Shown in pieces: positions 55,396 through 64,000 of a DNA stretch of 64,000 nt. The notes under the pieces were generated by a model that was not told where the DNA came from, made no database searches, and saw nothing but the letters and a program-made list of their open reading frames with translations. The position numbers and the translations under genes were made by a program. The stretch's first letter is position 1; each line of letters opens with the position of its first letter. Source of the stretch: Caballeronia calidae (GTDB lineage: Bacteria > Pseudomonadota > Gammaproteobacteria > Burkholderiales > Burkholderiaceae); NCBI RefSeq assembly GCF_900044055.2, contig NZ_FCOX02000007.1, positions 124,001-188,000 on the forward strand, written 5' to 3'.

Positions 55396-56276
55396 GCCGT
55401 TTCTCCCGCAGCCAGCGCGACATTGACGGGCGCCGCGCCGGTCTTGCTCGTGCGACGCTGCAGGAACCACTGCAACGTGTTGATGAGCAGCAGCATCAGG
55501 AACGACACGCAGAGCATCACGACCGCGAGCGCCGTCGCGCCGGCATAGTCGTATTGCTCCAGCTTGGTGATGATGAGCAGCGACGTGATCTCGGACTTCA
55601 TCGGCACATTGCCCGCGATGAAGATGACCGAGCCGTACTCGCCGAGCGCACGCGCGAACGCGAGCGCGAAGCCGGTCAGGAGCGCCGGAAGGAGCGACGG
55701 CAGCACGACGCGGCGGAACGTGAGCCAGCGCGTCGCGCCCAGGCACGCGGCGGCTTCTTCCTGTTCGCGCTCGAAATCTTCGAGCACCGGCTGCACCGTG
55801 CGCACGACGAACGGCAAGCCGATGAACGTCAGCGCGACGAGCACGCCGAGCGGCGTGAACGCGACCTTGATGCCGACGAGCGCGAGATACTGCCCGATCC
55901 AGCCGTTGCTCGCATAGACGGCCGCGAGCGAGATGCCCGCGACGGAAGTCGGCAGCGCGAACGGCAAATCGACCATCGCATCGACGATGCGCTTGAACGG
56001 GAACGTGTAGCGCACCAGCACCCACGCGACGAGAAAGCCGAACACCGCGTTGATGAGCGCGCCGCCGAGCGCCGCGCCGAACGTGAGCCGGTACGACGCG
56101 AGCACGCGCGGCGAGCTCACCGCGCGCACGAACTGCGCCCAGTCGAGCGTCGCGGTCTTCGCGAAGGTCGCGGCGAGCGGAATCAGCACCACGAGGCTCA
56201 AGTACGCCACCGTGATGCCGAGCGTCAGGCCGAACCCGGGAAGCGCGCTCGGCTTCTTGAATGTGAGGGTCGTCAT
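55392..56276 (-). CDS. cysT: Sulfate/thiosulfate ABC transporter permease CysT
   Basis: A 294-aa inner-membrane permease. [20 protein letters not shown] (about 102-121) and the EAA loop [15 protein letters not shown] are typical. [17 protein letters not shown] is the conserved C-terminal stretch. The ATG at 56276 gives [16 protein letters not shown], the normal start before helix 1. It follows the binding-protein gene after 93 nt. Confidence 0.95.
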   Translation of the reverse strand: MTTLTFKKPSALPGFGLTLGITVAYLSLVVLIPLAATFAKTATLDWAQFVRAVSSPRVLASYRLTFGAALGGALINAVFGFLVAWVLVRYTFPFKRIVDAMVDLPFALPTSVAGISLAAVYASNGWIGQYLALVGIKVAFTPLGVLVALTFIGLPFVVRTVQPVLEDFEREQEEAAACLGATRWLTFRRVVLPSLLPALLTGFALAFARALGEYGSVIFIAGNVPMKSEITSLLIITKLEQYDYAGATALAVVMLCVSFLMLLLINTLQWFLQRRTSKTGAAPVNVALAAGETA

Positions 56277-56369
56277 CCTTGATTCATCCTTGTTTGCGCG
56301 CCGGGGTCGGGCGCGCATTGCTTCGGGCCCGCGGCGTCATTGGCGCGCCGCGTCGCCCGCTTCTTCCGC

Positions 56370-57404
56370 TTACTGCGGTTGATAGATCGAATCGAACACG
56401 CCGCCGTCCGCAAAGTGCGTCTTCTGCGCCTTGGTCCAGCCGCCGAACGTGTCGTCAATGGTGTAGAGCTTCAGCTTCGGAAACTGCTTCGTGAGCTCGG
56501 CGGGCACCTTGTCCGAGCGCGGCCGATAGAAATTGCGCGCGGCGATCTGCTGGCCTTCGTCGCTGTACAGATACTTGAGATAGGCGTCGGCGAGCTTGCG
56601 CGTGCCGTGCTTGTCGACGACCTTGTCCACCACCGCGACCGGCGGCTCCGCGAGAATGCTCACCGACGGGACCACGATCTCGAACTTGTCAGGACCGAAT
56701 TCCTTCAGCGACAGGAACGCCTCGTTTTCCCACGCGATCAGCACGTCGCCCTGCCCGCGCTGCACGAAGCTCGTCGTGGCGCCGCGCGCGCCGGAATCGA
56801 GCACGCCGGCGTTCTTGTAGAGCTTCGTCACGAAATCCTTCGCGGTCTGCTCGTTGCCGCCCGGCTTGTGCTGCGCGTACGCCCACGCCGCGAGGTAATT
56901 CCAGCGCGCGCCGCCCGAGGTCTTCGGGTTCGGCGTGACGATCGACACGCCCGGCTTCGTCAGATCGTCCCAGTCCTTGATGTGCTTCGGGTTGCCCTTG
57001 CGCACGAGGAACACGATCGTCGACGTGTACGGCGAGGCGTTGTCCGGCAGACGCTTCTGCCAGTCCGCGCCGACGAGCCCCTTGTTCGCGAGCGCGTCGA
57101 TGTCGTAAGCGAGCGCGAGGGTCACGACATCGGCCTGCAGACCATCGAGCACCGCGCGCGCCTGGCCGCCCGAGCCGCCGTGCGACTGCTTGAAGGTCAC
57201 GGTCTCGCCGGTGTCCGCCTTCCACTTCTTCGCGAACGCCTGATTGAAATCCTGGTACAGCTCGCGGGTCGGGTCGTAGGAGACGTTCAGAAACGACGTC
57301 TGCGCGACCGCATGCGCGGTCATGCCGACGCTCGCCGCCGTCAATGCCGCCGCCGCGAACAGGCGTCGCGCCCCCTTGCCCAATCCCAGTCTGATGCTTT
57401 GCAT
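56370..57404 (-). CDS. sbp: Periplasmic sulfate-binding protein
   Basis: A 344-aa exported binding protein. A signal peptide covers about residues 1-35 (AHAVAQ cleavage). [16 protein letters not shown] and [20 protein letters not shown] bind sulfate, and [16 protein letters not shown] is another family hallmark. It opens the sbp-cysT-cysW-cysA-cysB operon. The upstream gap is shared with divergent lexA. Confidence 0.95.
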   Translation of the reverse strand: MQSIRLGLGKGARRLFAAAALTAASVGMTAHAVAQTSFLNVSYDPTRELYQDFNQAFAKKWKADTGETVTFKQSHGGSGGQARAVLDGLQADVVTLALAYDIDALANKGLVGADWQKRLPDNASPYTSTIVFLVRKGNPKHIKDWDDLTKPGVSIVTPNPKTSGGARWNYLAAWAYAQHKPGGNEQTAKDFVTKLYKNAGVLDSGARGATTSFVQRGQGDVLIAWENEAFLSLKEFGPDKFEIVVPSVSILAEPPVAVVDKVVDKHGTRKLADAYLKYLYSDEGQQIAARNFYRPRSDKVPAELTKQFPKLKLYTIDDTFGGWTKAQKTHFADGGVFDSIYQPQ

Positions 57405-57470
57405 TCCCCGCTCTCCGTCTTATCGAATTGACGGAATCAGTCTATCGAGGCGTCTATATGATTAGAAATA

Positions 57471-57512
57471 ATCGTTCTTCACTTTTTTATACGTAAAGCT
57501 GCTAAGAACGAT
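57471..57512. promoter_or_regulatory. Inverted repeat in the sbp-lexA gap, candidate operator
   Basis: ATCGTTCTT (57471-57479) and AAGAACGAT (57504-57512) are a perfect 9-bp inverted repeat around a 24-nt AT-rich core. It lies 67-108 nt upstream of sbp. CysB is the natural candidate, but CysB sites have weak consensus. Confidence 0.4.
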
Positions 57513-57606
57513 ATTCCCGGATGGAAGAAGCACGCAGGAGCGTAGTACGAGCGTTCGGAAGCCCGGCAGGCACGAACTTAAAGTAAAGCTTGAAAAGCGC
57601 GAAATA

Positions 57607-57642
57607 CTGTATAAAAATACAGTCACCTGTCCATACATACAG
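57607..57642 (+). promoter_or_regulatory. Two tandem LexA (SOS) boxes
   Basis: CTGT-N8-ACAG occurs perfectly twice, at 57607-57622 and 57627-57642, with centres 20 bp apart. The N8 spacers are ATAAAAAT and CCATACAT. Tandem boxes before lexA are the classical autorepression arrangement. Confidence 0.95.
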
Positions 57643-57662
57643 TGCATCAGGGGCCCGAGCCA

Positions 57663-58340
57663 GTGACCAAAACATCAAAACTTACCGCGCGGCAGCAACA
57701 GGTGTTCGAACTCATCCAGCGCGCCATCGACCGCACCGGCTTCCCGCCGACGCGCGCCGAGATCGCGGCGGAGCTCGGCTTCAGCTCGGCGAACTCGGCC
57801 GAAGAGCATCTGCGGGCGCTGGCGCGCAAGGGCGTGATCGAACTGGCGGCGGGCTCGTCGCGCGGCATCCGGCTGCTCGGAGATGCATCGCGCATCGATC
57901 GCTCGGAGGAGTTGCCGCATCAGCTCACCCTGCCGCATCCGGCCATCATGCAGCTCTCGCTGCCTTTGGTCGGGCGTGTCGCGGCGGGCAGCCCGATCCT
58001 CGCGCAAGAGCACATCTCGCAGCATTACGCATGCGATCCCGCGCTCTTCTCCAGCAAGCCGGACTATCTGCTCAAAGTGCGCGGCCTGTCGATGCGCGAC
58101 GCGGGCATTCTCGACGGTGACCTGCTCGCGGTGCAAAAGCGCAGCGAAGCGAAAGACGGGCAGATCGTGGTCGCGCGCCTCGGCGACGACGTCACGGTGA
58201 AACGCTGGAAGCGCCGTCCGGACGGCGTCGAACTGATCGCCGAGAACCCTGACTATGAAAACATTTTCGTGCGCTCCGGCAGCAGCGATTTCGCGCTGGA
58301 AGGCATTGCAGTGGGATTGATCCGCTCGGGCGAGTTCTGA
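57663..58340 (+). CDS. lexA: SOS repressor LexA
   Basis: A 225-aa repressor and self-cleaving protease. The winged HTH (about 1-70) includes [18 protein letters not shown] and [15 protein letters not shown]. Cleavage is at A108-G109 in VGRVAAGSP, and the Ser-Lys dyad is S143 (GLSMRDAG) and K180 (DDVTVKRW). The GTG at 57663 is preferred over the in-frame GTG at 57642. The latter overlaps the second SOS box, while AGGGG lies at a suitable distance from 57663. Confidence 0.96.
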   Translation: MTKTSKLTARQQQVFELIQRAIDRTGFPPTRAEIAAELGFSSANSAEEHLRALARKGVIELAAGSSRGIRLLGDASRIDRSEELPHQLTLPHPAIMQLSLPLVGRVAAGSPILAQEHISQHYACDPALFSSKPDYLLKVRGLSMRDAGILDGDLLAVQKRSEAKDGQIVVARLGDDVTVKRWKRRPDGVELIAENPDYENIFVRSGSSDFALEGIAVGLIRSGEF

Positions 58341-58618
58341 CGGTCCGGCCTCGCGCATAGGCGGCACGGCGAAGGCCGAAAATAAATCGGGACTTCGAGA
58401 TTTTTGAGACAAAAAATGTCTCGCTGGACACGCAGAATAACCTCATCAACAGCGATCGGCGCGCAGCCTTCCGGCCGCCGATCGTAAGAAGATAAATATC
58501 TCCAAGGCCACATCCGGCCCCGCAACCGCGACCAGAGATATTTCGGTTTCATCTAAACAAGCATGACGGCCACCGTTCGCGGTGCGCCGCGGTGCGCCCT
58601 ATCGTCTGGAGAGTCATC
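58341..58618. other. Intergenic region downstream of lexA with inverted repeats
   Basis: No gene is supported. CGATCGGC (58453-58460) and GCCGATCG (58477-58484) form a hairpin. AAATATCTC (58494-58502) and GAGATATTT (58535-58543) form another inverted repeat. Neither has a T tail. Confidence 0.4.
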
Positions 58619-58945
58619 ATGGAACGTTTTGCCCGTCTGCTGCCCTTCCGTCAATTCGGCCGTCTGCGCCATCTGCGCACACTGATCGGTTGTGGCATGC
58701 CGCGCGCCGAGACTACGCCCGATCTCTTCGACGAGATGCCCGCGCTGCCGTCGCGTCAGCCGGCTTTCGCGCGCTTATCCTTGAACAGCGCCGTGCATGC
58801 AGAACCCGCGGAGCGCGCGCCGGTGCGCGTCTATCGCGGGCAGTCGCGCGTCATTCTGGTGGGGAAGATCGACGAAGTGTCGCGCATGATCGACCGCTGC
58901 ATCGCCGAGGAAAGCGCGGACCTGGCCGGCGGCACGCTGGCGTGA
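58619..58945 (+). CDS. Conserved-looking hypothetical protein
   Basis: A 108-aa protein starting MERFARLLPFRQFGRL after a GGAGAG site. The N-terminus is basic and moderately hydrophobic. The C-terminal half (about 70-108) reads VRVYRGQSRVILVGKIDEVSR followed by an acidic end and looks like a small folded alpha/beta unit. No family is recognised. Codon use matches its neighbours. Confidence 0.55.
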   Translation: MERFARLLPFRQFGRLRHLRTLIGCGMPRAETTPDLFDEMPALPSRQPAFARLSLNSAVHAEPAERAPVRVYRGQSRVILVGKIDEVSRMIDRCIAEESADLAGGTLA

Positions 58946-59069
58946 TCTACGAGGCTTTGCGGCGGCGAATCGAGACCCAGCGCGCGAACGACGTGAATTC
59001 CCGGGATATAACCCGCGCCCGCGTGGTCAATCCTTGATTCACGTTTTGCAAGAGAGGCTTTGCCGTCGC

Positions 59070-59669
59070 ATGACCCGCTCTACCCGATCCGTCGCCACCG
59101 CGCTCGTCGTCCTGATTCTCATCGCGGCGCTCGGTTTCATCTACGCGTCGCCGTACATCGCACTGAATCGCGTGAAGCGCGCGGCCGATGCGCGCGATGC
59201 GCAGACCGTCAACCAATACGTCGATTTCCCCGCGCTGCGGGCAAGTCTCAAGGAACAGGTCGCCGCGCTGCTGACGCGGCGCGTGGATATTCAGAAAAGC
59301 GGCAATCCGCTCGCGATCATCGGAGCGATGATCGGCGCGGCGCTCGTCGGTCCGCTGGTCGATTCGTATGCGACGCCGGACGGCGTCGCGGCCATTCTGA
59401 ACGGCATTCCGCCGCGCGGCGTTCCGGGCGAGCGTCCGCCGCAGGCCGGCGATGGCTCGTCGGCCACGCCGGCGAACGCGCCTTCATCCGGTGTCACGAC
59501 CGCGCAACAGCCGCCCAGGGAACCGCCGCAGACCACCGCCGGCTACAGAAGCCTGAACACGTTCGTCGTCACGTACCAGCACGGCGCGGGCGATGCGCGT
59601 TATTCGGCGATCTTCCATCGCGACGGGCTCGTGTCGTGGAAGCTCGTGGCGGTCGATCTGAACGGTTGA
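59070..59669 (+). CDS. DUF2939 family membrane-anchored protein
   Basis: A 199-aa protein with one N-terminal membrane helix (about 8-28). SPYIALNRVKRAADARDAQTV and YVDFPALRASLKEQV follow directly, matching the DUF2939 signature. The middle (about 120-165) is Pro/Gly/Ser-rich and probably flexible. The C-terminal part is a short beta-rich segment. Function is unknown. The ATG at 59070 places the helix at the N-terminus. Confidence 0.85.
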   Translation: MTRSTRSVATALVVLILIAALGFIYASPYIALNRVKRAADARDAQTVNQYVDFPALRASLKEQVAALLTRRVDIQKSGNPLAIIGAMIGAALVGPLVDSYATPDGVAAILNGIPPRGVPGERPPQAGDGSSATPANAPSSGVTTAQQPPREPPQTTAGYRSLNTFVVTYQHGAGDARYSAIFHRDGLVSWKLVAVDLNG

Positions 59670-59699
59670 CGCGTCAAGCGCGCGAGGCGCTTCACGCGC

Positions 59700-60209
59700 T
59701 CACGCCCCGGCTTCGGCCTTGACCGGCTTCGCCGCGTACGCCGCTTCGTCTTCCGCCTCGGCCGATTCACCTGCCTGACACACGGCAACCAGAATGCTGC
59801 ACTTCACGCGATCGAGCAGCGGCGTATTGCCCGCGCCCATCCACCAGCGCGCGAGACCGCTGCGGCAGCGATGGCCGACGACGACGAGATCGACCTGAAG
59901 ACTGTCCGCAAGGGCTGCAATCTCGTCGATCGGATGGCCAAACGCGAAATGCCCCTGCGCCTGCAGACCGCGCTCGCGCAGCCAGTCGACGCCTTCCTGC
60001 AGAATGTCGCGCGCGGCCTCTTCGAAGCGTCCGCAAGCCATATCGGTTAGCAGTCCGGCGCTCTGCGCGATGCTGGAGCGCATGTCCACCACCGCGAGCA
60101 CGTGCGTCTCCGCGTTCAGGTCCAGCGCGAGATTGGCGCCCTGACGAAGCGCCTTGCGGCCCTCTCTGGAGCCGTCGTAGCACAGCAGGATTTTTCGATA
60201 GCTTTCCAT
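59700..60209 (-). CDS. Universal stress protein (UspA family)
   Basis: A 169-aa single-domain Usp. KILLCYDGSREGRKAL (about 5-20) is the family start, and VDLVVVGHRCRSGLARWWMG approximates the ATP-binding G-x2-G-x9-G motif. Cys replaces the second Gly, so nucleotide binding is uncertain. A charged Ala/Glu-rich tail follows residue 145. A GGGAGGTCAGG site precedes the ATG at 60209. Confidence 0.88.
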   Translation of the reverse strand: MESYRKILLCYDGSREGRKALRQGANLALDLNAETHVLAVVDMRSSIAQSAGLLTDMACGRFEEAARDILQEGVDWLRERGLQAQGHFAFGHPIDEIAALADSLQVDLVVVGHRCRSGLARWWMGAGNTPLLDRVKCSILVAVCQAGESAEAEDEAAYAAKPVKAEAGA

Positions 60210-60545
60210 CCTGACCTCCCTGGCCAACTTGCCTTTGAGCGCGACTTGCCCACGGCGTTGCTTCATCATCGTGCGTCGCCCGCCGAGTGACAACGCTGGA
60301 AAACGCTAACCGGCGCGAACACGCTAGCTCGCACCGTGCCAGATCCCCGAACACCGCGACGGACAAGCCTCTGGCACATTCGGCCGGAACCGGTTCAGCT
60401 CGGATTCAGTGCGGGTTCAGTGCACCAGGCACAGATTTGACACGGCGCGCGGTTTGCGTTTGCACGCCAAGCGCCGCCTTGGTGCATTGGATTACACTAG
60501 CCCGCTGGATTCCTCATGCGCTTTTTCTCTTTGCAACACGAATGC
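60210..60545 (+). promoter_or_regulatory. Divergent region before the NodIJ-type genes with an 11-bp array
   Basis: GRTTCAG occurs at 60392, 60403 and 60414, exactly 11 bp apart (GGTTCAG, GATTCAG, GGTTCAG). This resembles direct-repeat sites of OmpR/PhoB-type regulators. A TACACT -10-like sequence lies near 60493. No gene is supported in the rest. Confidence 0.45.
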
Positions 60546-61511
60546 ATGACTGATCAAACATTGCAGCAGACCACGCGCAGCGAAGCCGATGAAAGCGGCA
60601 CGCCGGCGGCCATCGAGTTCAGCGAAGTCAGGAAGCATTACGGCGAGCGCACGGTCGTCGACGGCCTGTCGTTCGACGTGCGGCCCGGCGAATGCTTCGG
60701 ACTGCTGGGTCCGAACGGCGCGGGCAAGACGACGACGCTCAAGATGCTGCTCGGCATCACTTCGCCCGATAGCGGCGCAATCCGGCTCGTCGGCGAGCCG
60801 GTGCCCGCGCGCGCCCGTTTCGCACGCGAGCGCGTGGGCGTCGTGCCGCAGTTCGACAATCTCGACCCCGATTTCACCGTGCGCGAAAATCTGACCGTGT
60901 TCGGTCGTTATTTCGGTTTGACGGGCGCGCGGATGGACGCGCTCGTGCCGTCGCTTCTGGAATTCGCGCGGCTGGAGAGCAAGGCCGATGCGCGCGTCGG
61001 CGAACTGTCGGGCGGCATGAAGCGTCGTCTTACGCTTGCGCGCGCGCTCGTCAACGATCCGGACGTCCTCGTGATGGACGAACCGACCACCGGCCTCGAT
61101 CCGCAGGCGCGGCATCTCATCTGGGAACGGCTGCGCTCATTGCTTGCGCGCGGCAAAACAATCCTTCTGACGACGCACTTCATGGAAGAAGCCGAGCGTT
61201 TGTGCGACCGCCTTTGCGTGATCGAGGAAGGCCGCAAGATCGCCGAGGGACGGCCGCGCGATCTGATCGAATCGGTGATCGGCTCGGATGTGATCGAGAT
61301 CTACGGCCCCGATCCTCAGGCGCTCGCCGCCGAGCTCGCGCCTTTCGTCGAGCGCATGGAAGTGAGCGGCGAGACGCTCTTCTGCTACGTCGACGATCCG
61401 CAGCCCGTGCATGCGCGCGTGAAAGGCCGCGCCGACGTGCGCTATCTGCATCGTCCGGCGAATCTCGAGGATGTGTTTCTGCGTCTCACGGGACGCGAGA
61501 TGGTGGATTGA
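60546..61511 (+). CDS. NodI-family ABC transporter ATP-binding protein
   Basis: A 321-aa ATPase. Walker A is GPNGAGKTT, the signature is [15 protein letters not shown], Walker B is [12 protein letters not shown], and [13 protein letters not shown] carries the switch His. This is the DrrA/NodI exporter subtype. It pairs with the permease that starts 4 nt after its stop. The substrate is unknown; NodI proper exports nodulation factors, but no nod genes are here. The ATG at 60546 is chosen. An in-frame ATG at 60516 would add 10 residues, and neither has a good ribosome site. Confidence 0.88.
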   Translation: MTDQTLQQTTRSEADESGTPAAIEFSEVRKHYGERTVVDGLSFDVRPGECFGLLGPNGAGKTTTLKMLLGITSPDSGAIRLVGEPVPARARFARERVGVVPQFDNLDPDFTVRENLTVFGRYFGLTGARMDALVPSLLEFARLESKADARVGELSGGMKRRLTLARALVNDPDVLVMDEPTTGLDPQARHLIWERLRSLLARGKTILLTTHFMEEAERLCDRLCVIEEGRKIAEGRPRDLIESVIGSDVIEIYGPDPQALAAELAPFVERMEVSGETLFCYVDDPQPVHARVKGRADVRYLHRPANLEDVFLRLTGREMVD

Positions 61512-61515
61512 ATCC

Positions 61516-62361
61516 ATGGATACGCTCGAACGACCTCGCATGGAAAGAAAGCGCGAGCCGAAGCACGCGGAAAGCTTCACGCCGCTCGCGAGCGCGCTGC
61601 CTGCCAACGCGACGCACTGGATGTCGGTGTGGCGGCGCAACTATCTCGTCTGGAGGAAGCTCGCGATCGCCTCGATGATCGGCAATCTCGCCGATCCGAT
61701 GATCTATCTCTTCGGGCTCGGACTAGGTCTCGGCCTCATGGTCGGCCATGTCGACGGCGTGTCGTATATCGCGTTCCTCGCGGCGGGCACGGCGGCATCG
61801 AGCGTGATGATGTCGGCGAGCTTCGAGTCGATGTACTCGGGCTTCTCCCGCATGCACGTGCAGCGCACGTGGGAAGCGATCATGCATACGCCGCTCACGC
61901 TGGGCGATATCGTGCTCGGCGAGATCGTCTGGGCGGCGAGCAAATCGGTGCTGTCGGGCGTGGCGATCATGATCGTGGCGGGGGCGCTCGGCTATGCGAA
62001 CTTTCCGTCGATGCTGATCGCGCTGCCCGTCATCGTGCTGACGGGGCTCGCGTTCGCCAGTACGGCGATGGTCATCACCGCGCTCGCGCCGAGCTACGAC
62101 TTCTTCATGTTCTATCAGACGCTCGCGCTCACGCCGATGCTCCTGCTCTCCGGCGTGTTCTTCCCGATCACGCAGCTGCCCGCCGTCGCGCAGCACGTGA
62201 CGCAAGTGCTGCCACTGTTTCATGCAGTGGAATTGATCCGTCCGGCGATGCTCGCCCGCCCCTTCGATGGCCTCGCGGTACATGTGCTCGTGCTCGTCGC
62301 GTATACGATCGTGCCGTTCTTCCTGTGCGCGTGGCTTTTCAGGCGGCGCATGATGAAATGA
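61516..62361 (+). CDS. NodJ-family ABC transporter permease
   Basis: A 281-aa inner-membrane permease of the ABC-2 type with about six helices after a ~45-residue cytoplasmic N-terminus. [28 protein letters not shown] (start near 49) and [14 protein letters not shown] are characteristic of NodJ-like proteins. It forms an exporter with the preceding ATPase. A terminator follows at once. Confidence 0.88.
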   Translation: MDTLERPRMERKREPKHAESFTPLASALPANATHWMSVWRRNYLVWRKLAIASMIGNLADPMIYLFGLGLGLGLMVGHVDGVSYIAFLAAGTAASSVMMSASFESMYSGFSRMHVQRTWEAIMHTPLTLGDIVLGEIVWAASKSVLSGVAIMIVAGALGYANFPSMLIALPVIVLTGLAFASTAMVITALAPSYDFFMFYQTLALTPMLLLSGVFFPITQLPAVAQHVTQVLPLFHAVELIRPAMLARPFDGLAVHVLVLVAYTIVPFFLCAWLFRRRMMK

Positions 62362-62398
62362 AAAACGGCGATGGATTCGCAAGGTCCATCGCCGTTTT
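62362..62398. terminator. Bidirectional terminator between permease and gnd
   Basis: AAAACGGCGATGGA (62362-62375) pairs perfectly with TCCATCGCCGTTTT (62385-62398). Confidence 0.9.
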
Positions 62399-62418
62399 CA
62401 CATCATCGGCAATACGCG

Positions 62419-63399
62419 CTACTTGGCCGGAAACTCGTGGTGCCCGCCGAAGCCGAAGCGCATCGCGGACAGCATGCGCTCGGGGAACGACTCGGCATCG
62501 CGCGAGCGGAAGCGCGTGTAAAGCGCCGCCGACAACACCTGCGCGGGCACGGCTTCCTCGATCGCCGCCTCGATGGTCCAGCGCCCTTCGCCGCTGTCCG
62601 CGACTTCCGTCGAGAAGCGCTCGAGCGTGCCGTCGGTGGCGAGCGCGCCCGCGGTCAGATCGAGCAGCCACGACGACACCACGCTGCCGCGCCGCCATAC
62701 TTCGGCGATATCCGCGAGATCGAGCGTATAGCGCTCGCCTTCCACGAGATCCTTCGACTCCTTGTGCCTGAGGATATGAAAGCCCTCGGCATACGCCTGC
62801 ATCAACCCGTACTCGATGCCGTTGTGCACCATCTTCACGAAATGCCCCGAGCCGACCGGCCCGCAATGCATATAGCCGTTCTCGACGCGCGAGTCGCGCC
62901 CTTCGCGGCCCGGCGTCGCGGGAATATCGCCGCGTCCGGGCGCGAGCGTCGCGAGAATCGGATCGAGCCGGCGCACGACCGCTTCATCGCCGCCGATCAT
63001 CATGCAGTAGCCGCGCTCGAGTCCCCAGATGCCGCCCGACGTGCCCACATCCACATAATGGATGCCCTGCTCGCGCAACTGCGCGGCGCGCCGGATATCG
63101 TCCTTGTAGAAGCTGTTGCCGCCGTCGATGATCACGTCGTCCGCGCCGAGGATCTTGTGCAGATCGTTGAGCGTGTCCTCGGTGATTTTCCCGGCGGGCA
63201 GCATCAGCCAGACGACGCGCGGCGCGTCGAGCTTCGCGACGAGATCGCCGAGATCCTTCGCGCCCGTCGCGCCTTCGGCCGCAAGCGCTTCGGTCGCTTG
63301 CGGAGCATGGTCGTACACGACGCACGCATGGCCGCTGCGCATCAGGCGCCGCCCGATGTTGCCGCCCATGCGCCCCAGTCCCACGATGCCGATCTGCAT
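62419..63399 (-). CDS. gnd: 6-phosphogluconate dehydrogenase, short decarboxylating type
   Basis: A 326-aa enzyme that oxidises 6-phosphogluconate to ribulose 5-phosphate and CO2. The Rossmann loop is [13 protein letters not shown] (about 4-16). [12 protein letters not shown] and [15 protein letters not shown] carry substrate and catalytic Lys residues. It is the short form (~300-330 aa). The residue after the second beta strand is Asp (VVYDHAPQ), which favours NAD+ over NADP+. It lies 5 nt after the transketolase gene. Confidence 0.93.
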   Translation of the reverse strand: MQIGIVGLGRMGGNIGRRLMRSGHACVVYDHAPQATEALAAEGATGAKDLGDLVAKLDAPRVVWLMLPAGKITEDTLNDLHKILGADDVIIDGGNSFYKDDIRRAAQLREQGIHYVDVGTSGGIWGLERGYCMMIGGDEAVVRRLDPILATLAPGRGDIPATPGREGRDSRVENGYMHCGPVGSGHFVKMVHNGIEYGLMQAYAEGFHILRHKESKDLVEGERYTLDLADIAEVWRRGSVVSSWLLDLTAGALATDGTLERFSTEVADSGEGRWTIEAAIEEAVPAQVLSAALYTRFRSRDAESFPERMLSAMRFGFGGHHEFPAK

Positions 63400-63404
63400 G
63401 ATGG

Positions 63405-64000
63405 TTACTCCTTGCCGTTGGATTTCACGCGCGCGATCTGCTTCTTCGCTTCGTCGTAGACGCGCTCCGGCGTGAAGCCGAACTTCGTCTTGAGCGCCTT
63501 GAGCGGCGCCGACGCGCCGAACGTGTGCATGACGATCTGCGATCCCAGGCGGCCGACGTAGCGGTCCCAGCCGAGCGTCGCGGCCTGCTCGACGCAGACG
63601 CGCGCGTGCACGTCGGGCGGCAGCACCGATTCCTTGTACGCCTGATCCTGCTTCTCGAAGATGTCCCACGACGGCATCGACACGACGCGCGCCGCGATGC
63701 CTTCCGCCTTCAGCTTCTCGTACGCCTCGACGCACAGCGACACTTCGCTGCCAGTCGCGAGCAGCAGCACCTCGGGCTTCTTGCCGGCTTCGGTGTCGGC
63801 GAGCACGTAGGCGCCGTGCTTCACGCCATCGGCCGATCCGTATTTCTTGCGATCGAAGGTCGGCAGCGGCTGGCGCGTCAGCACGATGCACGACGGCTCC
63901 TTCGGTTGCGACAGCGCCACGCGCCACACTTCGCTGACTTCGTTGGCATCGGCGGGACGCAGCGTGCAGAGGCCCGGCACGCCGCGCAGCGACGCGAGCT
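63405..64000 (-). CDS. tkt: Transketolase, C-terminal part (truncated by window edge)
   Basis: The last ~198 codons of a ThDP transketolase. [28 protein letters not shown] and [20 protein letters not shown] are family motifs of the pyrimidine and C-terminal domains, and [11 protein letters not shown] lies near the end. The frame is open to the window edge, so the gene continues to the right. It interconverts pentose phosphate pathway sugars and lies 5 nt upstream of gnd. Confidence 0.95.
   Translation of the reverse strand, partial: LASLRGVPGLCTLRPADANEVSEVWRVALSQPKEPSCIVLTRQPLPTFDRKKYGSADGVKHGAYVLADTEAGKKPEVLLLATGSEVSLCVEAYEKLKAEGIAARVVSMPSWDIFEKQDQAYKESVLPPDVHARVCVEQAATLGWDRYVGRLGSQIVMHTFGASAPLKALKTKFGFTPERVYDEAKKQIARVKSNGKE

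Overview
The window is a stretch of high-GC chromosome with core-gene content typical of Burkholderiaceae, most likely Paraburkholderia or Caballeronia. This is inferred from gene content and order, not from a marker gene. Supporting clusters are ahpC-ahpD, ispD-ispF beside mfd, an aminotransferase-hom-thrC operon, a complete lipid A L-Ara4N (arn) operon with split arnA functions, rpsF-priB-rpsR-rplI-dnaB, gcl-hyi-glxR and sbp-cysTWA-cysB. I see no prophage, integrase, transposase, CRISPR array or rRNA.

Layout. 1-3.4 kb: a truncated gene with a signal peptide, a DUF2946 protein, tRNA-Leu(UAG), a squalene/phytoene synthase-like protein, and a DUF1501/small secreted protein pair. 3.5-7.1 kb: ompR-envZ, then ahpC-ahpD behind a probable OxyR-controlled promoter. 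7.1-12 kb: ispF and ispD on the minus strand, divergent from mfd. 12.0-12.6 kb: a non-coding nested inverted repeat with 196-nt arms. 12.7-19.2 kb: argE and a PLP-dependent lyase, convergent with a putrescine ABC transporter operon (potFGHI). 19.7-23.2 kb: mntH, a DUF1289 protein and an ABC-F ATPase. 23.4-27.4 kb: aminotransferase-hom-thrC. 27.7-36 kb: an Mth938-like gene and the seven-gene arn operon. 36-40.8 kb: bcp, a candidate small RNA, a PIN-PhoH protein, an NlpC/P60 lipoprotein and an unusual SDR. 40.8-45.7 kb: pit with its DUF47 partner, then the ribosomal protein/dnaB operon. 45.8-50.5 kb: a LysR regulator divergent from the glyoxylate operon gcl-hyi-glxR. 50.8-57.4 kb: a LysM/BON protein, an asparaginase preceded by an 11-bp tandem array, and sulfate transport genes with cysB. 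57.6-64 kb: lexA with two SOS boxes, small membrane or hypothetical genes, a universal stress protein, a NodIJ-type ABC exporter, and gnd beside a transketolase cut by the window edge.

How the genes work together. Envelope and stress functions dominate: osmoregulation, peroxide defence (AhpCD, Bcp), lipid A charge modification, manganese uptake, SOS control and transcription-coupled repair. Around them sit amino acid, isoprenoid, sulfur, glyoxylate and pentose phosphate metabolism. No new multi-gene system is evident. The less expected signals are in non-coding DNA: the nested palindrome at 12.0-12.6 kb, three helically phased 11-bp direct-repeat arrays, a structured RNA candidate between bcp and phoH, and a possible leaderless leader ORF that overlaps the Mth938 start.
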